In this document: in pieces, positions 34,591 through 46,374 of the stretch
Layout of the letters: each line of letters opens with the position of its first letter
Numbering within the stretch: position 1 is the stretch's first letter
Source of the DNA: Chitinophaga sp. H8
GTDB taxonomy: Bacteria; Bacteroidota; Bacteroidia; Chitinophagales; Chitinophagaceae
Assembly (NCBI RefSeq): GCF_040567655.1
Contig: NZ_JBEXAC010000002.1
Span: 2,692,906-2,756,905 of the forward strand
DNA length: 64,000 nucleotides
Direction: 5' to 3'
Notes under the pieces: generated by a model
The model's input: only the letters and a program-made list of their open reading frames with translations
Database searches by the model: none
What the model was told of the DNA's origin: nothing
Translations under genes and position numbers: made by a program

Positions 34591-34662
34591 GCTGTTAGCT
34601 ATTAGCCGTTAGCTGTTAGGATCTAAGCGAAACTAAAAGCTAAATGCTAACTCCTAAAAGCT
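34591..34662. repeat. heptamer repeat pair in the rplJ-rplL spacer
   Basis: Left 34591-34620 (GCTGTTAGCTATTAGCC and TTAGCTGTTAGG) begins directly after the rplJ stop; right 34633-34661 (TAAAAGCTAAATGCTAACTC, then CTAAAAGCTC). Arms pair imperfectly in 7-nt register around ATCTAAGCGAAAC. Confidence 0.8.
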
Positions 34663-34729
34663 CAAACATGGCTTCCAAGTCACAATATATAACACTACTA
34701 TTAACAAACATTATTAAAAACATCATACA

Positions 34730-35101
34730 ATGGCAGACGTAAAAGCATTAGCTGAACAATTAGTTGGTTTAACTGTTAAGGAAGTACAAGAACTGGCAGA
34801 TTTTCTGAAAAGTGAGTACGGTATTGAACCAGCAGCAGCAGCAGTAGTAGTTTCCGGTGGTGGAGATGGCGCTGCAGCAGCAGAAGAAAAAACTGCTTTT
34901 AACGTAATACTGAAAGCTGCTGGTGCCAGCAAGCTGAACGTTGTTAAAATCGTTAAAGACCTGACCGGCTTAGGCTTGAAAGAAGCTAAAGAACTGGTAG
35001 ATGGTGCTCCTAAATCAGTTAAAGAAGGCGTAAGCAAAGCTGAAGCAGAAGATCTGAAAGCTAAGTTGACTGAAGCTGGTGCTGAAGTTGAGATCCAGTA
35101 A
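34730..35101 (+). CDS. rplL: 50S ribosomal protein bL12 (L7/L12)
   Basis: 123 residues. N-terminal dimerisation helices ([19 protein letters not shown]), an Ala/Gly-rich hinge ([20 protein letters not shown]) and the factor-binding C-terminal domain with [20 protein letters not shown] and [12 protein letters not shown]. Stalk protein recruiting translation GTPases. Followed by a long hairpin before rpoB. Confidence 0.97.
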   Translation: MADVKALAEQLVGLTVKEVQELADFLKSEYGIEPAAAAVVVSGGGDGAAAAEEKTAFNVILKAAGASKLNVVKIVKDLTGLGLKEAKELVDGAPKSVKEGVSKAEAEDLKAKLTEAGAEVEIQ

Positions 35102-35124
35102 TTCTTTGCTTAGTATACATCTTT

Positions 35125-35159
35125 TAAGGTCAAAAGTGCGTTTTGCACTTTTGGCCTTA
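35125..35159 (+). terminator. hairpin (attenuator or processing site) between rplL and rpoB
   Basis: TAAGGTCAAAAGTGC / GCACTTTTGGCCTTA: 15-bp stem with one G-T, loop GTTTT. The tail is ATTCCC, not a T tract, so partial termination or RNase cleavage separating rplL from rpoB is more likely than full termination, as at the same junction in E. coli. Confidence 0.6.
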
Positions 35160-35319
35160 TTCCCTTTGGGAAAACGTCTTTTCAGAGAGTCGAAAATGGG
35201 GAATTGTCGTTTAAGATACGTTTGAGAATATGCAGGAGGCATTATCACCAGATGGTATATTTGACAAATAATCTTAATTTCCCTTATTCATACAAGTCAT
35301 ATAACTGCTAACTTCGAAT

Positions 35320-38300
35320 ATGTCTCTAAAAAAAGCCCAAACAAACGAAAGAGTAAATTTTGGAAAGATCAAACAAGTTACTGAGACACCGGATCTGTTG
35401 GCTATCCAAATTCAATCTTTCAAGGATTTCTTCCAATTAGAAACCACACCAGACAAACGAAACAACGAAGGCCTTTTTAAAGTATTTAAAGAGAACTTTC
35501 CAATTACTGATACTCGCAATATCTTTAATCTGGAGTTTCTTGATTATTTCGTGGATCCCCCACGTTATACCATTGAGGAATGTATTGAGCGTGGGCTTAC
35601 TTACTCTGTACCGCTGAAAGCTAAATTGCGCTTAAGCTGTAATGATGAGGAGCATGTGGACTTTCAGACAATTGTGCAGGATGTGTTTTTAGGCAACATC
35701 CCTTACATGACCCCAAGAGGAACCTTCGTGATCAACGGTGCGGAGCGGGTTGTAGTATCCCAGCTTCACCGTTCGCCTGGTGTATTCTTTGGACAATCCG
35801 TACATCCCAACGGTACAAAAATTTACTCTGCAAGGGTAATTCCGTTCAAGGGCGCATGGATGGAGTTTGCAACGGACATCAATAATGTGATGTACGCTTA
35901 CATCGACCGTAAGAAGAAATTCCCGGTTACCACCCTGCTGCGTGCTATTGGCTATGAAACAGACAAGGATATCCTGCAGCTGTTTGGCATGGCAGACGAA
36001 GTAAAAGCAGATAAGAAAAGTCTCGAAAAATATGCCGGCAAAAAGCTGGGTGCCCGCGTTTTAAGAAGCTGGGTGGAAGACTTTGTGGATGAAGATACCG
36101 GAGAGGTGGTAAGTATTGAGCGTAATGAAATCATGCTGGAACGCGATAGCATCCTGGATGAAGCCAATATTGAAACCATTGTGGACATGGGCGTGAAAAG
36201 CGTCTTTGTACAGAAGGAAGAAGTGAGCGGTGATTTCTCTATCATCTACAATACATTAAACAAGGATACATCCAACTCCGAGCTGGAAGCCGTACAGCAC
36301 ATCTACCGCCAGTTGCGCGGTGCAGATGCGCCGGACGATGAAACCGCAAGGGGTATCATCGATAAATTATTCTTCTCCGATAAACGTTATGACCTCGGAG
36401 ATGTGGGCCGTTATAAAATCAACCGGAAACTGGGTCTGCCTACTCCGTTAGACATGAAAGTGCTGACAAAGGACGACATCATTTCCATCATCAAATACCT
36501 GGTACAGTTAACCAATGGTAAAGCAGAGATCGATGATATCGATCACCTGAGCAACCGTAGGGTACGTACCGTGGGTGAGCAGTTATATGCTCAGTTTGGT
36601 GTTGGTTTGGCCCGTATGGCACGTACCATCCGTGAAAGGATGAATGTGCGTGATAACGAGGTGTTTACGCCGGTAGATCTGATCAACGCCAGGACCCTGT
36701 CCTCCGTGATCAACTCCTTCTTCGGTACCTCCCAGTTATCACAGTTCCTGGATCAAACGAATCCGCTGTCTGAAATCACTCACAAACGCCGTATTTCTGC
36801 CCTCGGGCCCGGCGGTTTGAGTCGTGAAAGAGCAGGTTTTGAGGTGCGTGACGTACACTACTCCCACTACGGCCGTTTATGTACGATCGAAACACCGGAA
36901 GGACCAAACATTGGTCTGATCTCCACCCTGTGTGTACACGCCAAGGTGAATGAAATGGGCTTCATTGAAACTCCTTACCGTAAAGTACGGGAAGGTAAAG
37001 TGGATATGAACAAAGTGGAATTCCTGAGTGCAGAAGAAGAAGACAGCGTGAAGATTGCACAGGCCAATGCACCGCTGGACGAAAAAGGCAACTTTGTAAA
37101 CGATAGGGTAAAATCCCGTGAAACCGGTGATTTCCCGATCCTCGATAGAAGCGATGTGGAATTCATGGACGTTGCGCCCAACCAGATTGTAGGTTTGAGT
37201 GCTTCCCTGATCCCATTCCTGGAGCATGATGATGCTAACCGTGCGTTGATGGGATCAAACATGCAACGTCAGGCAGTACCATTATTAAATCCTGAAGTGC
37301 CTATCGTAGGTACTGGTCTGGAAGGAAAAGCCGCACGCGATTCCCGTTTACAGATCACTGCAGATGGTAAAGGTGTGATTGAATTTGTGGATGCAAATGA
37401 AATCCATGTTCGTTACGAGCGGGATGAAATGCAGAAACTGGTGAGCTTTGAAGATGACCTGATTGTGTACACCCTGACCAAGTTCGTTAAAACCAACCAA
37501 AGCACCTGTATCAACCTGCGTCCTTGCGTTAAGAAAGGCCAGCGTATACAGGAAGGCGACTTCCTCACAGAAGGATACGCTACCCGTGGTGGTGAACTGG
37601 CATTGGGAAGGAACCTGAAAGTGGCGTTCATGCCATGGAAAGGGTACAACTTTGAGGATGCTATCGTAATCTCTGAGCGCGTTGCCCGTGAAGACCTGTT
37701 TACTTCCATCCATATTGATGAATATGAACTGGAAGTACGGGATACTAAACTGGGTGAAGAAGAGCTGACACCGGATATTCCTAACGTAAGTGAGGATGCT
37801 ACGAAAGACCTGGATCAAAATGGTATCATCCGTGTAGGTGCACATATCAAGGAAGGAGATATCCTGATTGGTAAAATCACCCCACGTGGTGAATCTGATC
37901 CTTCTCCGGAAGAAAAGCTGTTAAGAGCGATCTTTGGAGATAAGGCTTCTGATGCGAAAGATGCTTCTTTGAAAGCGCCCCCATCTACAGAAGGTGTGGT
38001 AATTGACAAGAAGTTGTTCTCCCGCGCCAAGAAAGATAAAAACTCCAAGACCCGTGAAAAAGCGGCGATTGAGAAACTGGAAAAGATCCACCAGAAGAAC
38101 GAAGAAGATCAGCTGGAAGTGTTGATGGGCAAACTGCAGATTCTGTTGAAAGATAAAACTTCACAGGGTATTACCAACACTTATGGTGAAGTACTGATTT
38201 CAAAAGGATCCAAGTTCTCTTCTAAGAACCTGGGTAATATTGACTTCCAGAATGTAAACCCATTGGGCTGGACTACAGACGAGGTGGTGAATGACCAGAT

Positions 38301-39129
38301 AAATACCCTGCTGCATAACTACAGCATTAAGTATAATGAGGAGTTGGGCCGCTACAAACGTGAGAAATTCAACATCTCTATTGGTGATGAATTGCCAGCG
38401 GGCGTACTGAAACTGGCGAAGGTATACCTGGCCAGCAAACGTAAGCTGAAAGTGGGTGATAAGATGGCGGGACGCCACGGTAACAAGGGGATCGTTGCCA
38501 AGATTGTGCGTGATGAAGACATGCCTTTCCTGGAAGACGGTACACCACTGGATATCGTACTGAACCCGCTGGGGGTACCTTCCCGTATGAACCTTGGACA
38601 GATCTACGAAACCGTATTAGGTTGGGCAGGTTTGAAACTGGGTGTACGTTTTGCTACGCCGATCTTTGATGGAGCTACCACAGAGGAAATTGCCAGCTTT
38701 ATCAGCGAGGCAGGTCTGCCTAGCTTTGGTCATACTTACCTGCACGACGGTGAAACCGGAGAGCGTTTCCACCAGAAAGCGACCGTGGGTGTTATCTACA
38801 TGCTCAAACTGAGCCACATGGTAGATGATAAAATGCACGCACGTTCCATCGGGCCATACAGCTTGATTACACAGCAACCGCTGGGTGGTAAGGCACAGTT
38901 TGGTGGTCAGCGTTTTGGTGAAATGGAGGTATGGGCACTGGAAGCATATGGTGCGTCTAACATCCTGCAGGAACTGCTTACCATTAAATCAGATGATATA
39001 GTAGGTCGTGCGAAGGCTTATGAGTCTATCGTGAAAGGTGACAATATACCTAAAGCAGGTGTACCTGAATCCTTCAACGTGTTAATCCATGAATTACGTG
39101 GATTAGGTCTGGATCTTAAGTTTGAATAG
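35320..39129 (+). CDS. rpoB: DNA-directed RNA polymerase subunit beta
   Basis: 1269 residues, full length. Rifampicin-region residues are in [19 protein letters not shown] and [18 protein letters not shown]; the active-site lysines are in [13 protein letters not shown] and the Zn-less C-terminal SYSLIT-type segment is represented by [20 protein letters not shown] and [13 protein letters not shown]. Subunit of the core enzyme with RpoC. The rpoC start is 124 bp away across a repeat. Confidence 0.99.
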   Translation: MSLKKAQTNERVNFGKIKQVTETPDLLAIQIQSFKDFFQLETTPDKRNNEGLFKVFKENFPITDTRNIFNLEFLDYFVDPPRYTIEECIERGLTYSVPLKAKLRLSCNDEEHVDFQTIVQDVFLGNIPYMTPRGTFVINGAERVVVSQLHRSPGVFFGQSVHPNGTKIYSARVIPFKGAWMEFATDINNVMYAYIDRKKKFPVTTLLRAIGYETDKDILQLFGMADEVKADKKSLEKYAGKKLGARVLRSWVEDFVDEDTGEVVSIERNEIMLERDSILDEANIETIVDMGVKSVFVQKEEVSGDFSIIYNTLNKDTSNSELEAVQHIYRQLRGADAPDDETARGIIDKLFFSDKRYDLGDVGRYKINRKLGLPTPLDMKVLTKDDIISIIKYLVQLTNGKAEIDDIDHLSNRRVRTVGEQLYAQFGVGLARMARTIRERMNVRDNEVFTPVDLINARTLSSVINSFFGTSQLSQFLDQTNPLSEITHKRRISALGPGGLSRERAGFEVRDVHYSHYGRLCTIETPEGPNIGLISTLCVHAKVNEMGFIETPYRKVREGKVDMNKVEFLSAEEEDSVKIAQANAPLDEKGNFVNDRVKSRETGDFPILDRSDVEFMDVAPNQIVGLSASLIPFLEHDDANRALMGSNMQRQAVPLLNPEVPIVGTGLEGKAARDSRLQITADGKGVIEFVDANEIHVRYERDEMQKLVSFEDDLIVYTLTKFVKTNQSTCINLRPCVKKGQRIQEGDFLTEGYATRGGELALGRNLKVAFMPWKGYNFEDAIVISERVAREDLFTSIHIDEYELEVRDTKLGEEELTPDIPNVSEDATKDLDQNGIIRVGAHIKEGDILIGKITPRGESDPSPEEKLLRAIFGDKASDAKDASLKAPPSTEGVVIDKKLFSRAKKDKNSKTREKAAIEKLEKIHQKNEEDQLEVLMGKLQILLKDKTSQGITNTYGEVLISKGSKFSSKNLGNIDFQNVNPLGWTTDEVVNDQINTLLHNYSIKYNEELGRYKREKFNISIGDELPAGVLKLAKVYLASKRKLKVGDKMAGRHGNKGIVAKIVRDEDMPFLEDGTPLDIVLNPLGVPSRMNLGQIYETVLGWAGLKLGVRFATPIFDGATTEEIASFISEAGLPSFGHTYLHDGETGERFHQKATVGVIYMLKLSHMVDDKMHARSIGPYSLITQQPLGGKAQFGGQRFGEMEVWALEAYGASNILQELLTIKSDDIVGRAKAYESIVKGDNIPKAGVPESFNVLIHELRGLGLDLKFE

Positions 39130-39130
39130 A

Positions 39131-39246
39131 GAGCTTTTAGCTACTAGCCGTTAGCATTTAGCAAGCGGCTGGTAGCTTTCTGATATTTCTTAGGAAAAAA
39201 TTTTATGCCAATAGCTAACACCTAAAGGCTAACAGCTAAAAGCTAA
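39131..39246. repeat. heptamer repeat pair filling the rpoB-rpoC spacer
   Basis: Left arm 39131-39162 (GAGCTTTTAGCTACTAGCC, GTTAGCATTTAGC), right arm 39211-39246 (ATAGCTAACACCTAAAGGC, TAACAGCTAAAAGCTAA). The arms align in 7-nt register and can form a long imperfect hairpin around a 48-nt core. They occupy nearly the entire 124-bp spacer between stop of rpoB and start of rpoC. Confidence 0.85.
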
Positions 39247-39253
39247 TTACACG

Positions 39254-42200
39254 ATGGCCATCAAAAAAGAAAATCGTCCTAAATCAAATTTTAGCAACAT
39301 TACCATCAGCCTGGCCTCTCCGGATGTAATTCTGGAGCGTTCATATGGTGAAGTGCTGAAACCCGAAACCATCAACTACCGTACTTACAAGCCGGAACGT
39401 GATGGTTTATTCTGTGAAAGAATATTCGGCCCTGTAAAGGACTACGAATGTTATTGCGGGAAGTATAAGCGTATCCGTTATAAAGGTATAGTGTGCGACC
39501 GTTGTGGTGTGGAAGTAACGGAAAAGAAAGTACGTCGTGAAAGAATGGGACACATTCGTTTGGTGGTTCCCGTTGTACATATCTGGTACTTCAAATCATT
39601 GCCTAATAAAATTGGTTACCTGCTTGGAACATCTTCCAAAAAACTGGAAACCATCGTTTATTATGAAAGATATGTAGTTATCCAGGCAGGTGCCAAACAG
39701 GAAAAAGGGCTGAACTATGGTGATCTGCTGACTGAAGAAGAATATCTCGACATTTTAGATACCCTGCCTAAAGACAATCAGCTGTTGCCGGATGAAGATC
39801 CCAACAAGTTTATTGCCAAAATGGGAGCGGAAGCAGTAGAAATGATGCTCGCCCGTATTGATCTGGACAGCCTTTCCTACCAGCTGCGTAACCAGGCTGC
39901 TACTGAAACTTCCCAGCAACGTAAAGCGGAAGCGCTGAAGCGTTTGAGCGTAGTGGAAGCTTTCCGTGAAGCCAATGGGCATGTGGAAAACCGTCCTGAA
40001 TGGATGGTAATGCAATATATCCCGGTAGTACCACCGGAACTGCGTCCGTTAGTACCATTGGATGGTGGCCGTTTTGCGTCTTCTGACCTGAACGACCTTT
40101 ACCGCCGTGTAATTATCCGTAACAACCGTTTGAAACGTCTGATCGAGATCAAGGCGCCAGAGGTGATCCTCCGGAATGAAAAACGTATGTTGCAGGAAGC
40201 GGTAGACTCCCTGTTTGACAACTCCCGTAAATCCAATGCTGTAAAAGCAGAAGGTGGCCGTGCGTTGAAATCCCTCTCAGATGTACTGAAAGGTAAACAA
40301 GGTCGTTTCCGTCAAAACCTGTTGGGTAAACGTGTGGACTACTCCGGTCGTTCTGTAATCGTGGTAGGACCAGAATTAAAACTGCATGAATGTGGTTTGC
40401 CTAAGGATATGGCGGCAGAGTTATTCAAACCGTTTATTATCCGTAAGCTGATAGAAAGAGGTATCGTTAAAACCGTGAAGTCGGCCAAGAAACTGGTAGA
40501 CAGAAAAGAAGCGGTGGTTTGGGATATCCTTGAAAATGTACTGAAAGGTCATCCGGTAATGTTAAACCGTGCACCAACCCTGCACCGTTTGTCCATACAG
40601 GCATTCCAGCCTAAACTGGTAGAAGGTAAAGCCATTCAGTTACACCCGCTCGTATGTTCTGCGTTTAACGCGGATTTCGATGGTGACCAAATGGCGGTAC
40701 ACGTGCCTTTGAGCAATGCCGCAATCATCGAAGCACAGTTATTGATGCTGTCTTCCCATAACATTCTTAACCCACAGAATGGTACGCCTATCACCCTGCC
40801 TTCACAGGACATGGTACTGGGGCTGTACTATATCAGTAAGGGTAAGAAGAGCACCGAAACTGAGAAAGTGAAAGGAGAAGGGATGACCTTCTACTCCGCT
40901 GAAGAAGTGATCATCGCACACAATGAAGGTCGTGTAGAACTGCATGCCTGGATTAAAGTGAAAGCTGATGTAAGAAAAGATAACGGAGAGCTCGTAAGAA
41001 AACTGATAGAAACTACTGTAGGCCGTGTATTATTTAACCAGTTTGTGCCAAAAGCCGCCGGTTATGTAAATGCATTGCTGACTAAAAAATCACTGCGTGA
41101 AATCATCGGTGATATCATTAAGGCAACAGACATTCCAAAGACTGCCAAGTTCCTGGATGATATCAAACAATTAGGTTTCCGTACAGCATTCCGTGGTGGA
41201 TTGTCCTTTAACATCAATGACCTGATCATCCCTGAAGTTAAACAGGAAATGATTGATGGTGCTTCTTCTGAAGTAGATGAAGTTTGGGATAACTACAACA
41301 TGGGTCTGATCACCAATAACGAACGTTACAACCAGATCATTGACATCTGGTCACGTGCGGATACGAAGATCACCGAAACGCTGATCCGTGAGCTGGCAAA
41401 TGATAAACAAGGGTTTAACTCTGTTTACATGATGCTGGATTCCGGTGCGCGTGGTTCCAAACAGCAGATTAAACAGCTGGCAGGTATCAGGGGGTTGATG
41501 GCCAAACCACGTAAGAGTGGTTCCAGTGGCTCTGAGATCATTGAAAACCCGATCCTGTCAAACTTTAAAGATGGTTTGAACGTATTGGAGTACTTCATCT
41601 CTACACACGGTGCGCGTAAAGGTCTTGCGGATACGGCGTTGAAAACGGCGGATGCGGGTTACCTGACCCGTCGTCTGGTAGACGTTGCGCAGGATGTGGT
41701 GATCAATGAGGAAGATTGTGGTACCCTCCGTGGTATCGCTACTGCTGCCCTGAAGGATAACGAAGAAGTGGTAGAACCATTATACGATCGTATCCTGGGT
41801 AGAACTTCCCTGCACGATGTATACGATCCGCTCAACGATGAAGAGCTGATAGTAGCAGCAGGTGCTGAAATTACAGAAGAGATCGCTCACAGAATAGAAG
41901 AAAGTTCCATTGAAACGGTAGATATCCGCTCCGTACTGACTTGCGAAAGCAAACGTGGTGTGTGTGTAAAATGTTATGGTAAAAACCTCGCAACAGGTTA
42001 TACTGCACAACGCGGAGATGCTGTAGGTATCATTGCTGCACAGTCAATCGGTGAGCCAGGTACACAGTTAACACTCCGTACCTTCCACGTGGGTGGTGTG
42101 GCCGGTTCTACTTCCGTAGAATCTGGTTTAACCGCTAAGTTCGATGGTACTGTACAGTTTGATGGTCTGAGAACAACCACCTACGAAAACAACGAAGGTG

Positions 42201-43552
42201 AAAAAGTGCAGGTGGTAATTGGCCGTACCGGTGAATTACGTATCATGGACGTGAAAAATGACCGTCTGTTAATTACCAACAACGTTCCTTATGGTTCTAC
42301 TGTATTGGTGAAAGATGGTCAGAAAGTATCGAAAGGTGATATGATCTGTACCTGGGATCCATTTAACGCGGTTATCGTTTCTGAAATCGCTGGTAGTGTT
42401 CGTTTCGACAGCATCCTTGAAGGTATTACCTTCCGTGAAGAAGCGGATGAACAAACCGGTCACCGTGAAAAAGTGGTTATTGAAACCAAGGATAAAAACA
42501 AGATTCCATCCATTTATATCGAAGGTAACAAGGAAGTTAAATCTTATAACTTACCGGTAGGATCTCATGTTATCATCAACGAAGGTGATAATGTAAGAGC
42601 AGGACAGGTAATCGTAAAGATTCCGCGTGTAATCGGTAAACTGAGAGATATCACGGGTGGTTTGCCACGTGTAACGGAGCTGTTTGAAGCACGTAACCCA
42701 AGCAACCCTGCCATTGTATCTGAAATTGATGGTGTGGTAGCATTTGGTAATATCAAACGTGGTAACCGCGAAATCATCATCGAAAGCCGCGAAAGCCAGG
42801 TGAAGAAATACCTGGTGCCATTGACCCGTCATATCCTGGTACAGGATGGTGACTTTGTAAAAGCAGGAACTGCATTGTCCGATGGTTCTACCACCCCGGC
42901 CGATATCCTGTCTATCAAAGGACCTTTTGCGGTACAGGAATACCTGGTAAATGAGATACAGGAAGTATACCGTTTACAGGGTGTGAAGATCAATGACAAG
43001 CACATTGAGGTGATTGTACGTCAGATGATGCGTAAGGTAACTATCGAGGATCCGGGAGATACCCGCTTCCTGGAAGGAGATACCGAGGATAAATTTGAAT
43101 TCTTTGAAGAGAACGATAACATATTCGATAAGAAAGTAGTAACCGAAGCTGGCGAATCTGCTACCCTGAAAGCAGGGCAGATAGTAAGCCTGCGTCAGGT
43201 AAGGGAAGAAAACTCCCTGCTGCGTCGTGCGGATAAAGCACTGGTAGAATACCGTGATGCAAATCCGGCTACTTCCAGCCCGCTGTTGCTGGGTATTACC
43301 AAAGCATCACTGGGTACACGCAGCTGGATCTCTGCAGCGTCCTTCCAGGAAACTACCAAGGTATTGTCTCAGGCTGCCATCAATGGTAAGAGAGATGATA
43401 TGGCGGGCCTGAAAGAAAACGTAATCACAGGTCATCTGATCCCTGCTGGTACCGGCTTGCGCGAATTTGAAAATATGATCGTAGGTTCTAAAGAAGAATA
43501 CGATATCCTGGCCTCTTCCAAAGAAGTGTTCCAGTTTGACGAAGAAGAATAG
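39254..43552 (+). CDS. rpoC: DNA-directed RNA polymerase subunit beta'
   Basis: 1432 residues. Zn-binding CYCGKYKRI and [12 protein letters not shown] near the N-terminus, the active-site [12 protein letters not shown] with three Asp binding Mg, the trigger-loop region [18 protein letters not shown] and [15 protein letters not shown] as the second Zn site. C-terminal part [15 protein letters not shown] and [19 protein letters not shown] are usual. Longest gene of the window; followed by a strong terminator. Confidence 0.99.
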   Translation: MAIKKENRPKSNFSNITISLASPDVILERSYGEVLKPETINYRTYKPERDGLFCERIFGPVKDYECYCGKYKRIRYKGIVCDRCGVEVTEKKVRRERMGHIRLVVPVVHIWYFKSLPNKIGYLLGTSSKKLETIVYYERYVVIQAGAKQEKGLNYGDLLTEEEYLDILDTLPKDNQLLPDEDPNKFIAKMGAEAVEMMLARIDLDSLSYQLRNQAATETSQQRKAEALKRLSVVEAFREANGHVENRPEWMVMQYIPVVPPELRPLVPLDGGRFASSDLNDLYRRVIIRNNRLKRLIEIKAPEVILRNEKRMLQEAVDSLFDNSRKSNAVKAEGGRALKSLSDVLKGKQGRFRQNLLGKRVDYSGRSVIVVGPELKLHECGLPKDMAAELFKPFIIRKLIERGIVKTVKSAKKLVDRKEAVVWDILENVLKGHPVMLNRAPTLHRLSIQAFQPKLVEGKAIQLHPLVCSAFNADFDGDQMAVHVPLSNAAIIEAQLLMLSSHNILNPQNGTPITLPSQDMVLGLYYISKGKKSTETEKVKGEGMTFYSAEEVIIAHNEGRVELHAWIKVKADVRKDNGELVRKLIETTVGRVLFNQFVPKAAGYVNALLTKKSLREIIGDIIKATDIPKTAKFLDDIKQLGFRTAFRGGLSFNINDLIIPEVKQEMIDGASSEVDEVWDNYNMGLITNNERYNQIIDIWSRADTKITETLIRELANDKQGFNSVYMMLDSGARGSKQQIKQLAGIRGLMAKPRKSGSSGSEIIENPILSNFKDGLNVLEYFISTHGARKGLADTALKTADAGYLTRRLVDVAQDVVINEEDCGTLRGIATAALKDNEEVVEPLYDRILGRTSLHDVYDPLNDEELIVAAGAEITEEIAHRIEESSIETVDIRSVLTCESKRGVCVKCYGKNLATGYTAQRGDAVGIIAAQSIGEPGTQLTLRTFHVGGVAGSTSVESGLTAKFDGTVQFDGLRTTTYENNEGEKVQVVIGRTGELRIMDVKNDRLLITNNVPYGSTVLVKDGQKVSKGDMICTWDPFNAVIVSEIAGSVRFDSILEGITFREEADEQTGHREKVVIETKDKNKIPSIYIEGNKEVKSYNLPVGSHVIINEGDNVRAGQVIVKIPRVIGKLRDITGGLPRVTELFEARNPSNPAIVSEIDGVVAFGNIKRGNREIIIESRESQVKKYLVPLTRHILVQDGDFVKAGTALSDGSTTPADILSIKGPFAVQEYLVNEIQEVYRLQGVKINDKHIEVIVRQMMRKVTIEDPGDTRFLEGDTEDKFEFFEENDNIFDKKVVTEAGESATLKAGQIVSLRQVREENSLLRRADKALVEYRDANPATSSPLLLGITKASLGTRSWISAASFQETTKVLSQAAINGKRDDMAGLKENVITGHLIPAGTGLREFENMIVGSKEEYDILASSKEVFQFDEEE

Positions 43553-43573
43553 TCATTCACAAGTACTATAACA

Positions 43574-43604
43574 GAAAGGCTGCCCTTACCGGCAGCCTTT
43601 CTTA
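43574..43604 (+). terminator. Rho-independent terminator after rpoC
   Basis: GAAAGGCTGCC - CTTACC - GGCAGCCTTTC: perfect 11-bp stem then TTATTTCC, a weak T tract. Ends the rpl-rpo cluster. Confidence 0.85.
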
Positions 43605-43688
43605 TTTCCGGCATTTAATTTTACAAGGAAATAGCGTTATGTTGCCTGATGTGTGGTATTTTTGAATCAGATTAATGCATTGGATTTC

Positions 43689-44387
43689 ATGAAGCAATTG
43701 TTTTTTAGCATCTTAATAGCGGCCCTGATCATCTCCTGTAAAAAAGACAGCGATAGTGCTATTCCGGTTACCTCCTCCAGTTTAATGGTATTCCAGGCAG
43801 TGCCCGGGCCAGCAAAGTTTGATGTGGTACTGGATACTTTTGCTGTGGGGAATGATCTGGGATATGGGGAGCAAACAGGATACAAACAATTCCGTGCAAG
43901 AAAATATACCCTGATGGTATTCCCCGCCGGCAACCGGACTAATCCCCTGGCAGGTGGAGAGATTAACCTTCGGAACAACCGGTTTTATTCTGCTTTTTTA
44001 GGAGTAGATATCAATAATGCACTGGTGCTCATTGCCGCAGAAGATGAACTGGATGCCCCTAAAGAAGCCGGTAATGCTAAACTCCGGGTGGTCAATTTAA
44101 GCGATACCCGGTATGGTACTGCCAACACACGGTTATTGCTCGATTATTATACAGATACTACAAAAATACTACCCCGTATAGGATTCGGAAATATTACACC
44201 ATTTAAAGAGATTAAAGGAGATAGTACCTACAAAATCGATGTAAGATGGGCTGATTCTTCACTAAGTGTTTTGGGAAAAGAAAAGGTGCCTTTTGCCTCA
44301 AAAGCAAATGGCATTTATACAATTGTGACCAGCGGTAATGCCCTGGATCCCAATGATATCAAGCTTTTCCAGGTTATCAATAAGTAA
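43689..44387 (+). CDS. DUF4397 lipoprotein
   Basis: 232 residues. Start at MKQLFFSILIAALIISCKK gives a lipobox LIISC (Cys near 18); codons upstream in the frame are not protein-like. The mature protein is a beta-rich DUF4397 fold (LMVFQAVPGPAKFDVVLDT, YTLMVFPAGNRTNPL, KLRVVNLSDTRYG). Surface or periplasmic lipoprotein of unknown role. No operon partner: next gene starts 67 bp downstream on the same strand. Confidence 0.75.
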   Translation: MKQLFFSILIAALIISCKKDSDSAIPVTSSSLMVFQAVPGPAKFDVVLDTFAVGNDLGYGEQTGYKQFRARKYTLMVFPAGNRTNPLAGGEINLRNNRFYSAFLGVDINNALVLIAAEDELDAPKEAGNAKLRVVNLSDTRYGTANTRLLLDYYTDTTKILPRIGFGNITPFKEIKGDSTYKIDVRWADSSLSVLGKEKVPFASKANGIYTIVTSGNALDPNDIKLFQVINK

Positions 44388-44454
44388 AGCAGGCATTTGT
44401 ACTTTCACTTTTCAATTCCTATGACTATTTTTAAGGTTAACTAAAAAGAGTACG

Positions 44455-45495
44455 ATGCTTTTATTTGCTTATTGTAAACAGGTGGTAATGTCTGTTGGCC
44501 TTTGTGTTTTATTTTGTACTATGACTTTTGCACAGGAAACATCCAGACTTTACCTGAACGAGTATACGATTCCGTTAAATAAAAAAGGAGCGGCTATTGG
44601 AAAGATCTTCAATAAGGAAGGTGCGGTAACGAATGCTAAAATCCTGAAGGATGAAGCTGGATTATTTACTATCCGTAAAGGTGTACTGCAGCTGAAGAAA
44701 AAAGCAGCTTTGCCGGCAGCAGGGGATTTTAAATACGAAGTAAGCGTACAGTCGGGTGATGATGTTGCTGCTTTTGTATTGGTAAAAGATGCATTTATCA
44801 AAAATAAGGTAATTGCACACCGTGGTGCCTGGAAAAACCATGCTGGCAGTGAAAACTCTATCACCTCCTTAAAAGATGCAATCAAAATTGGTTGTGAAGG
44901 ATCTGAATTTGATTTGTGGTTATCTTCCGATAATGAGATCGTTGTTTCACATGATCCGCATATTGGAGGAAAAGCAGTGGAAGAAACTTCTTTGGCAGAA
45001 TTGCAGACCGTACAGCTGAAGAATGGAGATCGTGTGCCTACCCTAGAAGAATTTATCAAAGTAGCGATGGATCAGCATACTACCCGTTTGGTAGTAGAAA
45101 TGAAACCTTCCGCCAAAGGGAAAGGGGAATTACTGGCCACTAAAACAGTAGCGATGATCCATGCGATGAAAGCACAGGCATGGGTATACTATATCAGTTT
45201 TGATTACAATATCCTGAAGAAAGTACTGGAGCTGGATCCTTTGGCCAAAGTGGCCTATCTGAGCGGCAATAAATCCCCAGAGCAATTAAAGGCAGATAAA
45301 ATGTGGGGGCTGGATTATCACATGGGAGAATTCGAAAAGAATAAACAGCTGATTCAGGACGCCAAAAGCAAGGGGATCACTACAAATGTATGGACAGTGA
45401 ACGACCCGGCAGCAATGGATGTACTGCTGAAGGATGGTGTGGACTATATTACCACCAATGAGCCTGAAATATTACTGGAGAAAGTAAAAAAGTAA
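44455..45495 (+). CDS. glycerophosphodiester phosphodiesterase family protein, secreted
   Basis: 346 residues. N-terminal signal (VMSVGLCVLFCTMTFAQE), then an extra domain of about 100 residues (LNEYTIPLNKKGAAIGKIFN... beta-rich) before the GDPD barrel. Barrel marks are IAHRGAWKNHAGSENSITS with the catalytic HR and the glu-Asp CEGSEFDLWLSSDNEIVVSHD with the HD pair; LVVEMKP and NVWTVND follow. Acts on glycerophosphodiesters or polymer linkages in the periplasm. A start at 44488 would shorten the signal peptide. Confidence 0.88.
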   Translation: MLLFAYCKQVVMSVGLCVLFCTMTFAQETSRLYLNEYTIPLNKKGAAIGKIFNKEGAVTNAKILKDEAGLFTIRKGVLQLKKKAALPAAGDFKYEVSVQSGDDVAAFVLVKDAFIKNKVIAHRGAWKNHAGSENSITSLKDAIKIGCEGSEFDLWLSSDNEIVVSHDPHIGGKAVEETSLAELQTVQLKNGDRVPTLEEFIKVAMDQHTTRLVVEMKPSAKGKGELLATKTVAMIHAMKAQAWVYYISFDYNILKKVLELDPLAKVAYLSGNKSPEQLKADKMWGLDYHMGEFEKNKQLIQDAKSKGITTNVWTVNDPAAMDVLLKDGVDYITTNEPEILLEKVKK

Positions 45496-45676
45496 GTCAA
45501 CACCGGAAATTTACAGGGATATGGAGATGCAGGGTAGATAAGTCCGCGCTGCTGCTAGTAAAGTTAAAACAATTCTAAAATAGTGGGGGAGGGGTATAAA
45601 ATCCAACAAAAGACCTTATTTTAGCCCGTCAATTTTATAAAACGTATTCAACGGAGTTCAAAATCTACCTATCAAC

Positions 45677-46291
45677 ATGCACATTTGTAAACAATTTGTG
45701 AAAAGAGGATTATTAGCGGCGTTAATAGCCGGTTCATTTGTGGCTTGCCAACAATCGGGTAAAACTGCTAATACAGCAGCTAATTCACCTGCAGCTGGTA
45801 ATACTTCAGCCCCTGCCAATGGTGGTGGCAATAAAATTGCGTATGTAGATCTGGATTCACTGGAAGCGCATTTCGATTATTTTAAAGAAAAGAAAGACGA
45901 GCTGGAGAAAAAACAACAGGTGATTGAGAATGAACTGAAAGGGAATGCCCGGGCTTTACAGAATGAGTATGCAGATTTGCAGCGTAAGGCAGCTACCCTT
46001 ACTCAGGAGCAGGGAGAAGCCGCACAACGGAGCATTATGCAAAAAAATCAGCAGCTGGAAGCAAAAGCACAGCAGCTGCGTTCTCAGTATGCAGAACAGG
46101 AAGCCAAATTCAATGAAGAATTGCAAAAAAGACTGGATGGATTCCTGAAAACGTATAATGCGGAAGGCAAGTATGATTACATCTTATCTTACCGTGCAGG
46201 CGCTACCAACATTCTTTTCAAAAACCCTGCGCTGGATGTTACCGCAGATGTGATCAAAGGAATGAATGCAATAGGGGCGGATAAAAAATAA
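45677..46291 (+). CDS. OmpH/Skp-family chaperone-like lipoprotein
   Basis: 204 residues. Signal MHICKQFVKRGLLAALIAGSF with lipobox FVAC, a Ala/Thr/Pro-rich linker, then the OmpH-family start KIAYVDLDSLEAHFDYFKEKK followed by a long coiled coil of the Skp type (roughly residues 70-150) and a C-terminal YDYILSYR region. Skp-like proteins hold unfolded outer-membrane proteins in the periplasm. A terminator follows, so the gene ends a transcript. Confidence 0.88.
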   Translation: MHICKQFVKRGLLAALIAGSFVACQQSGKTANTAANSPAAGNTSAPANGGGNKIAYVDLDSLEAHFDYFKEKKDELEKKQQVIENELKGNARALQNEYADLQRKAATLTQEQGEAAQRSIMQKNQQLEAKAQQLRSQYAEQEAKFNEELQKRLDGFLKTYNAEGKYDYILSYRAGATNILFKNPALDVTADVIKGMNAIGADKK

Positions 46292-46331
46292 TCCGCGCCA
46301 GGTAGCAAACATTAAAAAAAATAATTACCTT

Positions 46332-46363
46332 AAAATCCCGGTTCTGTAGAGCCGGGATTTTTT
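46332..46363 (+). terminator. Rho-independent terminator
   Basis: AAAATCCCGG and CCGGGATTTT stem around TTCTGTAGAG, followed by TT; good terminator between the OmpH-like gene and the permease gene. Confidence 0.85.
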
Positions 46364-46374
46364 AATTGATACAT

